Source: Ornithinimicrobium sufpigmenti (GTDB lineage: Bacteria > Actinomycetota > Actinomycetes > Actinomycetales > Dermatophilaceae). Taken from it: a stretch of DNA of 64,000 bases. The stretch covers positions 3,038,001 to 3,102,000 of the forward strand of contig NZ_CP036403.1 in NCBI RefSeq assembly GCF_004322775.1. Reading direction: 5' to 3'. Positions 35,640 through 43,679 of this stretch are shown piece after piece (positions within the stretch are counted from its first letter, which is position 1; each line of letters begins with the position of its first letter). A program made the position numbers and the translations under genes. The notes under the pieces were generated by a model that made no database searches, had not been told where the DNA came from, and worked only from the letters and a program-made list of their open reading frames with translations.

Positions 35640-35870
35640 CTGACCGTGCTCGGATTCGGGTCTTCGACCCCCAGATCGCTTCCAGTCCGCCGACCGCAGC
35701 AAGGATGCCGCCGTCCACGACATCAACGAAAAGGTCCCGGCCCAGCTCCCCGACCGCTGGGCCTACCTCAAGCCGCTCTACCTGGCTCGCGCCCGAGCGG
35801 ACCATCGTCGCCACGAACTCCTCCACCCTGGTGCCCCAGCGATATCGCAGGCTCGGCCGGCCGGCCGGCC
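35640..35870 (+). pseudogene. Internally deleted, decayed copy of 3-hydroxyacyl-CoA dehydrogenase
   Basis: From 35640 the DNA matches the intact gene beginning at 38103 (starting at its fourth codon, CTGACCGTGCTCGGAT), through 'CAGCTCCCCGACCGCTGG' and the CTCAAGCCGCTCTACCTG stretch. It then jumps about 160 nt ahead to a segment matching 38418 onward (GCGCCCGAGCGGACCATC) before fading. Point changes are scattered. No frame survives. It is a duplicate that suffered an internal deletion. Confidence 0.8.
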
Positions 35871-35960
35871 GAGCGGGCGAGGCCGTAGCCACCTCCGGCA
35901 CTCCTCTGTGTCTAGGACGCCGTTGGCAAGGCCGTTCTACGCTGTTCTCCGGCGAGTCCG

Positions 35961-36287
35961 GGAAGTGGCTTGTCCGAAGAGTCAATGCCCTGCAGCACGT
36001 CACCCTCTACCAGGGCGGCACGCCTACGGGCACCACCTCGGCTTCTCCAGCACTCCGGCGAAGGAGTCCGACCCGCGGCTGATCGCCCCGCACTTCTACT
36101 CCACCCAGGAGGACCTCCTGCGGCAGGCCGCCGCCGAGCGCGGCCTCGCGATCACCGCGCTGCGGCCGGAGGCGGTGGCCGGCTACCGCGACCGGCAACC
36201 CGATGAACTGCTGCTCGTCATCGGGGTGTATGCCGCGCTCAGCCACGAGCTGGGCCTGCCGTTGCGCTTCCGCCGGACCCGGCGTGA
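35961..36287 (+). pseudogene. Remnant of an SDR-family (PRISE-like) oxidoreductase
   Basis: The translated pieces 'LQHVTLYQGG', then after a one-base frameshift 'HAYGHHLGF', 'PAKESDPRLIAPHFYSTQED', 'ALRPEAVAGYRD' and 'LLLVIGVYAALSHELGLPLRF' match the middle of extended SDRs of the progesterone-5-beta-reductase-like group, including the Y-x-x-x-K-like segment and ALRP motif. Both ends of the gene are missing. It ends just before the strong palindrome at 36288-36337, which may have been its terminator. Confidence 0.7.
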
Positions 36288-36337
36288 AAGGTGTCCCGTG
36301 GGATCGGCCACCGGTGGCCGATCCCACGGGACATCTT
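36288..36337. terminator. 50-nt near-perfect palindrome, probable bidirectional terminator
   Basis: The core 36293-36332 is a perfect 40-bp palindrome with no loop (GTCCCGTGGGATCGGCCACC and its complement); the arms extend to 25 bp with one G-T pair. GGTGTCC at the base and a short run of pyrimidines (TCTTCT) after it fit an intrinsic terminator. It lies between the SDR remnant (plus strand) and the convergent gene at 36400-36954. A recombination or protein-binding role is possible. Confidence 0.7.
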
Positions 36338-36399
36338 CTACGCGCCGGCGGCCGAGCCCGACCTGTCATAGCCGGGCAGGGCGGAGCACTACCAGCCGC

Positions 36400-36954
36400 C
36401 TACGCCAGGACGTCCAGGAGCCGGGCCTGCAGGGCCAGTTTCAGCTGGGCCAGCTCGAGCACGTAGTCGCCGTGCTCATCCTCCGACACCGCGTCGCCAG
36501 GCCACGCCTTCGCATCCGCGCCGCTCGCAAGAGCCTTCAGCCGTGCGGCCTCGGTCTGCCCGATGCCGAGCATGTGGGAGTCCTGGTGCAGCACCGCCGC
36601 GAGGTGGTGCAGCTCGTCGAGCTGACGACCGGACACCTCGGAGGCGACGTGGGCGAGGGCGTCGACCCAGGTGTCGTCGTCCTCAGCCAGCTCCCGCACG
36701 GTGTCGGTGACCAGCTCGAAGAGGGCGTAGTGCGCTGCCGCCGGTCCCGGCCAGACCTCCTCGAAGTCGTCGAACGGACGCCGAGCCACCTGCGTGGCCA
36801 TCCGACGTGCCTTGTCCTGGTCGCCCAGTGCCAGAGCCCCGACCACCTTCTCGAAGAGGTTCCCCGCCGCGAGCAGGCCCGCCATCGAGGCCGCCTGCTC
36901 CGCCGAGGGAGCGCCGCCGCGCATCGGTCCTGACCAGAAGCTGCTCGTCGACAT
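36400..36954 (-). CDS. Hypothetical helical protein
   Basis: A 184-residue protein, mostly amphipathic helix. It is rich in Ala, Leu, Glu and Asp, with no signal peptide or membrane segment. I see no catalytic motif and do not recognise the family; 'AHYALFELVTDTVRELAEDDDTW' and 'ELHHLAAVLHQDSHML' suggest a helical bundle. Codon bias and composition are normal for this genome, which supports a real gene. ATG at 36954 starts it. Its 3' end faces the terminator palindrome at 36288-36337. Confidence 0.6.
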   Translation of the reverse strand: MSTSSFWSGPMRGGAPSAEQAASMAGLLAAGNLFEKVVGALALGDQDKARRMATQVARRPFDDFEEVWPGPAAAHYALFELVTDTVRELAEDDDTWVDALAHVASEVSGRQLDELHHLAAVLHQDSHMLGIGQTEAARLKALASGADAKAWPGDAVSEDEHGDYVLELAQLKLALQARLLDVLA

Positions 36955-36994
36955 GGGTCCAGTCTGCCTCGTCCAAAGCCCTCGCTTCCCGGTC

Positions 36995-37218
36995 CTACGC
37001 CACCGGCCAGAGCGCAGCCCGCGCCAGGGCGACGGCCCGGTGGTCTCCCGGGTGCTGCTCCACGTCTCGGTCGCGGAAGGTGCGCCCCGTGACGTCCTTC
37101 AGGGTGGCCCACAACGGCCGCACCCAGTGGGCCACCGCGTGGGCTCGACACCGGTCGGCCCGGTCCACGACGGGCCGGGGAGCGAGGTCGACCAGGGGCT
37201 GCAGCCCGTCTCGGACAT
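36995..37218 (-). pseudogene. Possible small frameshifted gene of unknown family
   Basis: Reading from ATG at 37218 (MSETG) and then shifting by one base gives about 70 residues with natural-looking composition (LQPLVDLAPRPVVDRADRC, 'AHWVRPLWATLKDVTGRTF', 'ALARAALWPVA') before TAG at 36995. Codon bias in that frame looks coding. I do not know the family. The remaining sequence to 37386 has only a 26-codon ATG frame (MNQDRSLYDNRLEVL) and no clear features. Confidence 0.25.
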
Positions 37219-37386
37219 CGGGTCATCGCTCACCGGCCCCACGGTAGCCACCCCTGGTGCGCCGGACGGTGTGCCCCCGGGTGCGTCGCTCGCTCATCGG
37301 CGCGAAGGTCTCGTGGCAGGAGTTCCGCGCAACACCTCGAGCCGGTTGTCGTACAGCGACCGGTCCTGGTTCATGGGCGAACCGAC

Positions 37387-37725
37387 TTACAGATCCATGA
37401 GCAGCGCGAGGGTCTCGCGGACCTCACCGAGGACGACCGGGCCTACATTTCCTGTGCGCTCGTGTATGCGCGTGGTGGCGACGGAGCGCACATGCTGGCA
37501 CTGTGCCGACGAAGGCGCCCCCAGCCGATTGCCCTCGTCGGGATCGATGACCACCTCGGTGCTGCTCTGACGGACCGTCCGGGTCAAGGGAACGACCTGA
37601 ACGACGTTTGGCTCACCCCGCAGGATCCGACGCGCTGTCACGACGATGGCCGGCCGCCGCAGTCCCGCTTCACTGCCCGAGGGCATCCCGAGATCGAGTT
37701 CGACGACATCACCCGGCGTCAGCAT
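37387..37725 (-). CDS. MazF/PemK-type endoribonuclease toxin
   Basis: A 112-residue SH3-like barrel toxin of the MazF/PemK family. Marks are PGDVVELDLGMPSGSEAGLRRPAIVV, VVPLTRT and 'SSAQCQHVRSVATTRI'. These include the basic residue after the GDVV strand and the late Ser/Thr region forming the RNA-binding site. It cleaves single-stranded mRNA and is neutralised by the upstream antitoxin, with which it overlaps by 17 nt. ATG at 37725 is used; earlier in-frame codons would start within the antitoxin. Confidence 0.88.
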   Translation of the reverse strand: MLTPGDVVELDLGMPSGSEAGLRRPAIVVTARRILRGEPNVVQVVPLTRTVRQSSTEVVIDPDEGNRLGAPSSAQCQHVRSVATTRIHERTGNVGPVVLGEVRETLALLMDL

Positions 37726-37906
37726 CCAGCCACGCGCTCTCTTCGTCCGTGAGGTCAGCCGCAAGGTCGCGCGCCATGGCGTCCTGGCGGAGCGCTCGGA
37801 TCCCCTTGCTGACGGTCTCGTCGATCGTCTCGTTGCGCTCGGCCGCCATCCGAGTCACTTTCGCGTGCGTATCCCGACTGATGCGAATCGTGGTCGTCTC
37901 ACCCAT
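37709..37906 (-). CDS. Ribbon-helix-helix antitoxin of the MazF-like toxin
   Basis: A 65-residue antitoxin (69 if the ATG at 37918 is used). It starts MGETTTIRISRDTHAKVTRM with a ribbon-helix-helix beta strand and helix, 'AAERNETIDETVSKGIRAL', and ends in an acidic tail (LTDEESAWLDADAG) typical of toxin-neutralising segments. It should bind the palindrome at 37926-37943 just upstream and repress the pair. Neither start has a strong ribosome site; translation may be near-leaderless. Confidence 0.8.
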   Translation of the reverse strand: MGETTTIRISRDTHAKVTRMAAERNETIDETVSKGIRALRQDAMARDLAADLTDEESAWLDADAG

Positions 37907-37925
37907 AGGCACGAGCATAACCCTG

Positions 37926-37943
37926 GTAGACAGATCCGTCTAC
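37926..37943. promoter_or_regulatory. Near-perfect palindrome upstream of the MazEF-like module
   Basis: GTAGACAGA-TCCGTCTAC is an 18-bp palindrome with 8 of 9 base pairs matching, 8-20 nt before the antitoxin start. Ribbon-helix-helix antitoxins bind such sites as tetramers for autoregulation. Confidence 0.55.
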
Positions 37944-38102
37944 AGCCCAGCGGCCAGCCTCACCGCGGCGTGGCCTCGACCCGCGCCCACTTCAGCGCAT
38001 ACGAGCGTTCTATGTCGCGCTGACCCCGCCCTGAAGGACCGCTACGACCCGTAGTGAAAGACTGGAGGTGCCCGCATACCCGTAGGCAGCAGAGAGGAAA
38101 CC

Positions 38103-38951
38103 ATGCAGAAGCTGACCGTGCTCGGATCCGGGGTCCTCGGCTCCCAGATCGCCTTCCAGTCCGCCTACCGCGGCAAGGACGTCGTCGTCTACGACATCAA
38201 CGACGAGGTCCTGGCCCAGCTCCCCAACCGCTGGGACTACCTCAAGCCGCTCTACCTGCGCGACGTGCAGGACGCCACCGGCGAGAAGCTCGACGCGGCC
38301 GTGGGCCGGATCCGGGCCACCAGCGACCTGGCGGACGCGGTGTCCGACGCCGACATCGTCATCGAGGCGGTGCCCGAGGTGCTGGAGATCAAGCAGGAGA
38401 CCTGGGCCAAGGTCGGAGAGCTCGCGCCCGAGCGGACCATCTTCGCCACGAACTCCTCCACCCTGCTGCCCAGCGACATCGCCCCCTCGACCGGCCGGCC
38501 CAACCGGTTCCTCTCACTGCACTTCGCCAACGAGATCTGGCGCCTGAACGTCGGTGAGGTGATGGGCCACGCCGGCACCGACCCCGAGGCCTACGAGGCC
38601 GTCGCCACCTTCGCCGAGGAGATCGGCATGGTGCCGATCCGGGTGCAGAAGGAGCAGCCGGGCTACGTGCTGAACTCCCTGCTCGTCCCGTTCCTCAGCG
38701 CCGCGGCGGTCCTCTTCGTCCGGGGCGTCGCCGACGTCGAGACCATCGACCTCACCTGGCGGAAGTCGACCGGCGCGCCGATGGGCCCGTTCCAGATCTA
38801 CGACATGATCGGTATGGAGACCCCCTACCACCTCGCCCGGAACAACCCCGACCCCGAGATGCGGCAGTTCGCCGAGATCGTCAAGCGCGACTACATCGAC
38901 CAGGGCCGGCTGGGCACGGGCGTCGGCAAGGGGTTCTACGACTACTCCTGA
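38103..38951 (+). CDS. 3-hydroxyacyl-CoA dehydrogenase
   Basis: A 282-residue NAD-dependent 3-hydroxyacyl-CoA dehydrogenase. The Rossmann dinucleotide motif VLGSGVLGSQIAFQ opens the protein, followed by 'VIEAVPEVLEIKQETW' and the FATNSSTLLPSDIA Ser motif. A conserved His in LHFANEI takes the place of the catalytic His, and the C-terminal dimer helices end in GVGKGFYDYS. It oxidises (S)-3-hydroxyacyl-CoA in fatty-acid or acetoacetyl-CoA metabolism. It has no operon partners here. A decayed partial copy lies at 35640-35870. Confidence 0.9.
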   Translation: MQKLTVLGSGVLGSQIAFQSAYRGKDVVVYDINDEVLAQLPNRWDYLKPLYLRDVQDATGEKLDAAVGRIRATSDLADAVSDADIVIEAVPEVLEIKQETWAKVGELAPERTIFATNSSTLLPSDIAPSTGRPNRFLSLHFANEIWRLNVGEVMGHAGTDPEAYEAVATFAEEIGMVPIRVQKEQPGYVLNSLLVPFLSAAAVLFVRGVADVETIDLTWRKSTGAPMGPFQIYDMIGMETPYHLARNNPDPEMRQFAEIVKRDYIDQGRLGTGVGKGFYDYS

Positions 38952-38990
38952 CCGGCAGGGCCCTGCCCTCGGCAACGCGGTCCCCATCTC

Positions 38991-39084
38991 GGCGTGTCGC
39001 GCACAGTGCAGGACGCTCGTTGCGTGTCGCACCCTCCTGCGTGTGACCCGCCGCAGAGCCTTGAGGCACTGTGCGTGACACGCC
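38991..39084. repeat. 94-bp palindromic dispersed repeat, copy A
   Basis: The element starts GGCGTGTCGCGCACAGTGC and ends with the reverse complement (one mismatch in 19 bp). The interior is partly self-complementary as well (TGCGTGTCGCAC / GCGTGTGACCCGC). The whole 94 bp aligns with copy B at 46329-46422 at roughly four-fifths identity and with no length change. It lies 40 nt after the dehydrogenase stop. Confidence 0.8.
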
Positions 39085-39280
39085 GGTCCCTCCGCTGGTC
39101 CGCCCGGCGAAGCGAAGGCGCGTACGCGGCGATCACCTGAGCCCCTCCCACGCCGCACCACATGCCGAGAGCAGCCCTTGCCTGAACGCCCTCGCGGCAG
39201 GTCGGCGTCCGCTTGCAGGCAGCGAGGGGTGTCTGTGCCTCCGCGGACCTCGGTGCAGGCAGCCCTACCCCAGCCCGGAG

Positions 39281-39732
39281 GTCGGTGTCCGCGGAGGCGC
39301 CGGCGGATGTCATCCCGCCCCGTGTCGTGCGGATCACCCAGAAGCCGATCGGCCGCTCGCCGAGGTCGACGCTCGCCACCTACACCGGGATGTGGGACCA
39401 CGTGCGCAAGACGTTCGCGGCGTCTGCCGAGGCGAAGGAGCGCGGCTTCACCGCGAGCCGGTTCAGCTTCAACACGGCGGCCGGACGGTGCCCGACGTGC
39501 CAGGGCGAGGGTGCGGTGTCGGTGGAGCTGCTGTTCCTGCCGGGGACCTACTCGACGTGCCCGGACTGCCACGGCGACCGGTTCGGGCCCAAAACGCTGG
39601 AGGTGCGCTGGCAGGGGCGGACCGTCGCCGACCACGCTCTACGTCATGGACGAGCCGACCTCCGGGCTGCACCCCGCCGACGTGCACCGCCTGCTCGCGC
39701 AACTGCACGTCCTGGTCGAGGCCGGTCACACC
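39281..39732 (+). pseudogene. Internally deleted copy of the UvrA-like gene
   Basis: 39281-39633 matches 48342-48694 of the intact UvrA-like gene, with no gaps and a few substitutions. At 39633/39634 it jumps 191 nt ahead, then matches 48886-48984 up to position 39732. The junction has a 2-bp (CC) microhomology. A 191-nt loss shifts the frame, so no product is possible. The copy includes the zinc-finger ([14 protein letters not shown]) and part of the second Walker B region. Confidence 0.92.
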
Positions 39733-39760
39733 TCACGAGCAGGTTGACACGGGGCTTCTC

Positions 39761-41158
39761 TCAGCGCGAGGCTCCGACCCGCCCACCCTCGGCCCGCGAC
39801 CGGGGCCTGCGCCGCCGGGGACGGCCGTCGCGCAGCACGTGGGAGAGCACCCTGGGACGCATCAGCGACTGCGGCGGCTCGAGCAGGGCGGTCACCCGGA
39901 TCATCGCCCGTGCCACCACCGGGTCGTGCTCGGCCACCCGCTGCGCCCGTCCGACGTAGGCCGCCACCGCGGCTGACCCTCGTGGCCGCTGGCCCTGGAC
40001 GCCCGGGATCTGCAGGTCGGCACCGATGGCGAGGGCCCAGGCCTGGTCGACGTAGTGGGTGGCCGCCCGGTGGTAGCGGCGCAGTGCAGCCGGCAGCCCG
40101 TCCACACCGTCGCCGGACGCGAGGGCCTCTCCCAACGCCACCGCCTGCAGCGCCGCGACGCTCATCCCCTGGCCGAAGATCGGGTTGAACGAGCAGATCG
40201 CGTCACCGAGCACGGCATACCCCGGCGGCAGGGTCACGTCCTCGACCTTGCGCCGCACGCCGTGCGCGAAGCGGTAGGGCAACGGGCTGTCGAGCAGCTC
40301 ACGGTCCAGCAGCGCACCGATCTCCGGCGCCACCAGTCCTGTGGCATACGCCCTCAATCCCTCCAGGTCGTCCGGCGGCTCCTCCTCCAGGTAGCCCGCG
40401 ACGGTGACCACCCAGGTGCCGTCCTCCTGCCGCAGGGCCGCCCCCCCACGCGGGATGCGGGGAGTCGCCGCCGAGATGACGACCCGGGCCCCGCCGAGGT
40501 CACCCTCCCGGTGCTCCACGTGCACGGTGCGGTAGCGCACCCCGAGCACGACGCGCTCCTCCGCCGGCGTGTCCCACCCGTGGTCGGCGAACCATCGAGC
40601 AGCGCGACCCGGCCGCCCGGTGGCGTCGACGGCGAGGTCCGCGGTCAGGGTCCGGGGCGCGGCGGCCGGGTCGTCGAGGCCCTGCACCAGGACGCCGGTC
40701 ACCGCTCCCGGTCGCGACGACACCAGTCCTCGCATGTCGGTGCGCTCCCGCACAGTGACGTTGGGCAGGTCGCGGACGCGCGCCCGCAGGTAGGCCTCGA
40801 GCAGCGGCCGGGACACCAGCAGCCCCAACGCGCCGGCCGGGGTGGCCACGAGCCGGTGGCCACCGATCCACCACGGCCCGCTGTCGCCGATGTCCCCCAC
40901 GAGCCCTCCGTGCGCGACGAGGTCATCGGTGAAGCCGGGCAGCAGACGCTCCATCGCCGCCCGACCGGAGGCGAGCAGCCCGTGGATGTGGGCCGCCTGA
41001 GGGGTCCCCGACCGGTGCCCGGGCTCCTCAGGCAGGGCGTCCCGTTCGAGCACCACCACCTCGTCGGTATGGGGTGCCACCGCGGCTGCCGCGAGTAGGC
41101 CGGCGATGCTGCCGCCGACGACGACAGCGGTGCCAAGACGTGGGTGGCGAGGGGTCAT
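39761..41158 (-). CDS. FAD-dependent monooxygenase/reductase
   Basis: A 465-residue flavoprotein. The N-terminal FAD-binding motif VVVGGSIAGLLAAAAVAPH (GxGxxG-like, near residue 12), a VVLERD strand end binding the ribose, 'LTADLAVDATGRPG' in the middle, and the second FAD motif 'LGDAICSFNPIFGQGMS' near residue 340 are all present. It resembles tryptophan-halogenase-like and geranylgeranyl-reductase-like monooxygenases. The C terminus is Arg-rich. The substrate is unknown; no pathway genes lie beside it. ATG at 41158 starts a protein of family length. Confidence 0.85.
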   Translation of the reverse strand: MTPRHPRLGTAVVVGGSIAGLLAAAAVAPHTDEVVVLERDALPEEPGHRSGTPQAAHIHGLLASGRAAMERLLPGFTDDLVAHGGLVGDIGDSGPWWIGGHRLVATPAGALGLLVSRPLLEAYLRARVRDLPNVTVRERTDMRGLVSSRPGAVTGVLVQGLDDPAAAPRTLTADLAVDATGRPGRAARWFADHGWDTPAEERVVLGVRYRTVHVEHREGDLGGARVVISAATPRIPRGGAALRQEDGTWVVTVAGYLEEEPPDDLEGLRAYATGLVAPEIGALLDRELLDSPLPYRFAHGVRRKVEDVTLPPGYAVLGDAICSFNPIFGQGMSVAALQAVALGEALASGDGVDGLPAALRRYHRAATHYVDQAWALAIGADLQIPGVQGQRPRGSAAVAAYVGRAQRVAEHDPVVARAMIRVTALLEPPQSLMRPRVLSHVLRDGRPRRRRPRSRAEGGRVGASR

Positions 41159-41379
41159 GGTGTCCTCCAGGGACGGGCCACTTCCGCCGATCGGGGGTCG
41201 CTCGTCTCCAGTCATTGTCCACCCGCTGCCCGCCCAGCGGAAGCGGTTTGCGGGATCCGACGGGCGCGTCTGGCGCAGGCATGACGCCGGCCCTGTTGGT
41301 CAGCCGGCTCCAAGGTCGAGTCGTTGCACGCTGTCGTGTGCCAGACTCGCCGCACGGACTCCGGACAGAGGTGATCGGT

Positions 41380-42837
41380 ATGTCTCCTGGCCAGATCGGC
41401 TTCGCGCTGTTGCTCTTAGGGCTCTTCCTGCTCATCGGGAAGGTGATCCGGGTGAGGACGGGGTGGGTGCAGCGTCTGTTCCTGCCCAGCTCGATCATCG
41501 GGGGTGCCCTCCTCCTCCTGCTGGGGCCGCAGGTCCTCGGCCAGCTGGTCCCGGGCATGTCCGAGGCCGGCGTCTTCACCGCGGAGATCCTCACGACCTG
41601 GGGGGCGCTGCCCGGGCTGCTCATCAGCGTGGTGTTCGCCACGATGTTCCTGGGCCAGGAGCTCCCCAGCCCGAAGCGTGCGGCACGTCTCGTCGGGCCG
41701 CAGTTATCCCTGGGCGTGGCACTCGGCTCCAGCCAGTACGTCGTCGGGCTCTTGATCGCCGCCCTCATCCTGGTCCCGGTCTTCAGCGCCAGCCCGATGA
41801 CCGGCGCGCTGATCGAGATCGGCTTCGAGGGCGGCCACGGCACGGCCGCCGGCATGCGCCCGGTCATGGAGGACCTCGGCTTCGGCGATGGGGCGGACCT
41901 GGCCGTGGGTCTGGCAACGGTCGGCATCGTCGGCGGCATCGTCATCGGGATCGCCCTCATCAACTGGGGGGTGCGCACCGGCCGGACCGAGCTGCTCAAG
42001 GGGGACGTCAAGACCTCCCTCGACGAGCAGAAGGGCCTGTTCCGCAAGGACGAGCACTACCCCGCCGCGACGATGACCTCCCGGCCTGCCTCGGTCGAGC
42101 CGCTGTCGTTGCACATGGCCTTCGTCGCCGTGGCGATCCTCATCGGGTGGGCCATCCTGGAGTCGCTGCGGTGGATCGAGGCACAGACCTACGCCTCGGT
42201 GATGCTGGAGGACAACACGCCGCTGGAGATCTTCGCCTACGTCCCGCTCTTCCCGCTCGCCCTCATCGGCGGAGTCATCCTGCAGGCCATCGCCGAAGCG
42301 TTCAAGGTTGCTCACATCATCGACCACCAGATGATGCTGCGGATCCAGGGCTGGGCGCTGGACTTCCTCATCATCGCCGCCATCGGCACCCTCTCGCTCA
42401 CCGCGATCGGTGCCAACATCGGCACCTTCACACTGCTGGCGATCGCCGGCATCGGAGTCAACGTAGCCCTGTTCCTGTGGCTGGCACCGCGGATCATCGG
42501 TCGCTACTGGTTCGAGCGGGGCATCGGCGATTTCGGCCAGTCCATGGGCGTCACCGCCACCGGCCTGATCCTCATGCGCATCACCGACCCCGAGGCCAAG
42601 AGCCCCGCCTTCGAGGCCTTCGGCTACAAGCAGCTGATCTTCGAGCCCTTCTTCGGCGGCGGGATGATCACCGCGCTGGCGATCCCGATCATCTTCCTCA
42701 CCGGCGTCTGGCCGCTGTTCTTCGCGATGCTCGTCATCTTCCTCATCGCCGTGGGTGTCGGGCTGCTCTATTACGGGCCCCGGGCCAAGGCCGAGCGGGC
42801 CGAGGCGACGGGAAGCACGTCCGCGGCGACCACCTGA
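41380..42837 (+). CDS. Sodium:glutamate symporter (GltS-like)
   Basis: A 485-residue membrane transporter with about 11-12 hydrophobic helices. It shows GltS-family marks: 'FLPSSIIGGALLLLLG' near the start, the conserved FEGGHGTAAGMRP re-entrant loop (near residue 150) and a symmetrical second-half copy around 'GIGDFGQSMGVTATGL'. Na+-coupled import of glutamate or a similar dicarboxylate is likely. It is longer than E. coli GltS (401 residues) because of an insertion between the halves and a charged tail. AGAGGTG lies 9 nt before the ATG at 41380. Confidence 0.88.
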   Translation: MSPGQIGFALLLLGLFLLIGKVIRVRTGWVQRLFLPSSIIGGALLLLLGPQVLGQLVPGMSEAGVFTAEILTTWGALPGLLISVVFATMFLGQELPSPKRAARLVGPQLSLGVALGSSQYVVGLLIAALILVPVFSASPMTGALIEIGFEGGHGTAAGMRPVMEDLGFGDGADLAVGLATVGIVGGIVIGIALINWGVRTGRTELLKGDVKTSLDEQKGLFRKDEHYPAATMTSRPASVEPLSLHMAFVAVAILIGWAILESLRWIEAQTYASVMLEDNTPLEIFAYVPLFPLALIGGVILQAIAEAFKVAHIIDHQMMLRIQGWALDFLIIAAIGTLSLTAIGANIGTFTLLAIAGIGVNVALFLWLAPRIIGRYWFERGIGDFGQSMGVTATGLILMRITDPEAKSPAFEAFGYKQLIFEPFFGGGMITALAIPIIFLTGVWPLFFAMLVIFLIAVGVGLLYYGPRAKAERAEATGSTSAATT

Positions 42838-42923
42838 ACGGCTCCCCCTCCCCGACGCCTCCTGCTCCCCGCCCCCCTCCCCCCGCCGCGCACCCAGGCA
42901 TCAACCACGCGTCCGACCCTTGA

Positions 42924-42963
42924 CTGAACGTCCGTTCAGGATCTACGCTGACTGAATATTCAG
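42924..42963. promoter_or_regulatory. Two TetR-type operators before the exporter operon
   Basis: CTGAACG-TC-CGTTCAG (42924-42939) and the perfect palindrome CTGAATATTCAG (42952-42963) share the CTGAA half-site. They lie within 70 nt of the TetR gene start. TetR proteins bind such palindromes; autoregulation of tetR and the ABC exporter is the simplest reading. Confidence 0.7.
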
Positions 42964-42989
42964 CCAGCGGGTCGAGGAGGACGTCTTCA

Positions 42990-43679
42990 GTGGATGACGA
43001 GCAGGCCACGCGGGCACCGGTCCCCCAGCCCGGCGGCGCCGAGCGGATCCTGGCGGCTGCCCTGGACCTCTTCGGCCGGCAGGGCGTCAAGGGCACCAGC
43101 CTCAAGACGATCGCCACCGCCGCCGAGGTGTCCCCCGCGCTGATCGTCCACCACTTCGGGAGCAAGGACGCGCTGCGGGTCGCCTGCGACCAGCACGTGG
43201 CCCGGATCCTGCGGACGGCCAAGACCGAGACGGTCCAGCAGGGCCAGCACGCCGACCCGCTGGCGCTGATGACCCAGCTGCGGGAGAACCGGCCCGTCGT
43301 GCGCTACCTCGCCAGGACGCTCACCGATGGAAGCCCGCACGTCAACGACCTGATCGACGAGATGGTCGCCGACGCCGAGGCCTACACCCAGACCAGCGTC
43401 GACGCCGGTCTGGTACGCCCCAGCGCCAACCCCCGCGCCCGCGTCGTCGTGCTCTTCCTCTGGTCCATGGGCGTCCTGGTCCTGCACGAGCACCTCGAGC
43501 GGCTGCTCGGGGTCTCCCTCGTGGAGGGCGACGAACCACCGCTGCCCTACCTGCAGGCGGTGCTGGAGATCTACGCCGACGGCGTCCTCGCCGACGGCAC
43601 CTACGACGAGCTGCGGCACTACGTCGGCAGCCAGGACGGGCCGCACGGCCCCGAAAACAGAGGGAGCGAGGAGAGATGA
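42990..43679 (+). CDS. TetR-family transcriptional regulator
   Basis: A 229-residue regulator. The N-terminal helix-turn-helix is typical: '[38 protein letters not shown]', and then the helical ligand-binding domain. GTG at 42990 starts it, downstream of two palindromic operators. The stop overlaps the ATPase start (ATGA at 43676-43679), so it is the first gene of a regulator-ATPase-permease operon and probably represses it until an exported ligand binds. Confidence 0.93.
   Translation: MDDEQATRAPVPQPGGAERILAAALDLFGRQGVKGTSLKTIATAAEVSPALIVHHFGSKDALRVACDQHVARILRTAKTETVQQGQHADPLALMTQLRENRPVVRYLARTLTDGSPHVNDLIDEMVADAEAYTQTSVDAGLVRPSANPRARVVVLFLWSMGVLVLHEHLERLLGVSLVEGDEPPLPYLQAVLEIYADGVLADGTYDELRHYVGSQDGPHGPENRGSEER

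Noticed and set aside
35870..35960. A functional link between the dehydrogenase and SDR remnants
   Set aside because: The join has no continuous frame and shares only GC-rich runs; they are separate decayed pieces.
38952..39280. A gene overlapping repeat copy A
   Set aside because: Translations from both strands give similar peptides, as expected of a palindrome and not of a protein-coding gene.
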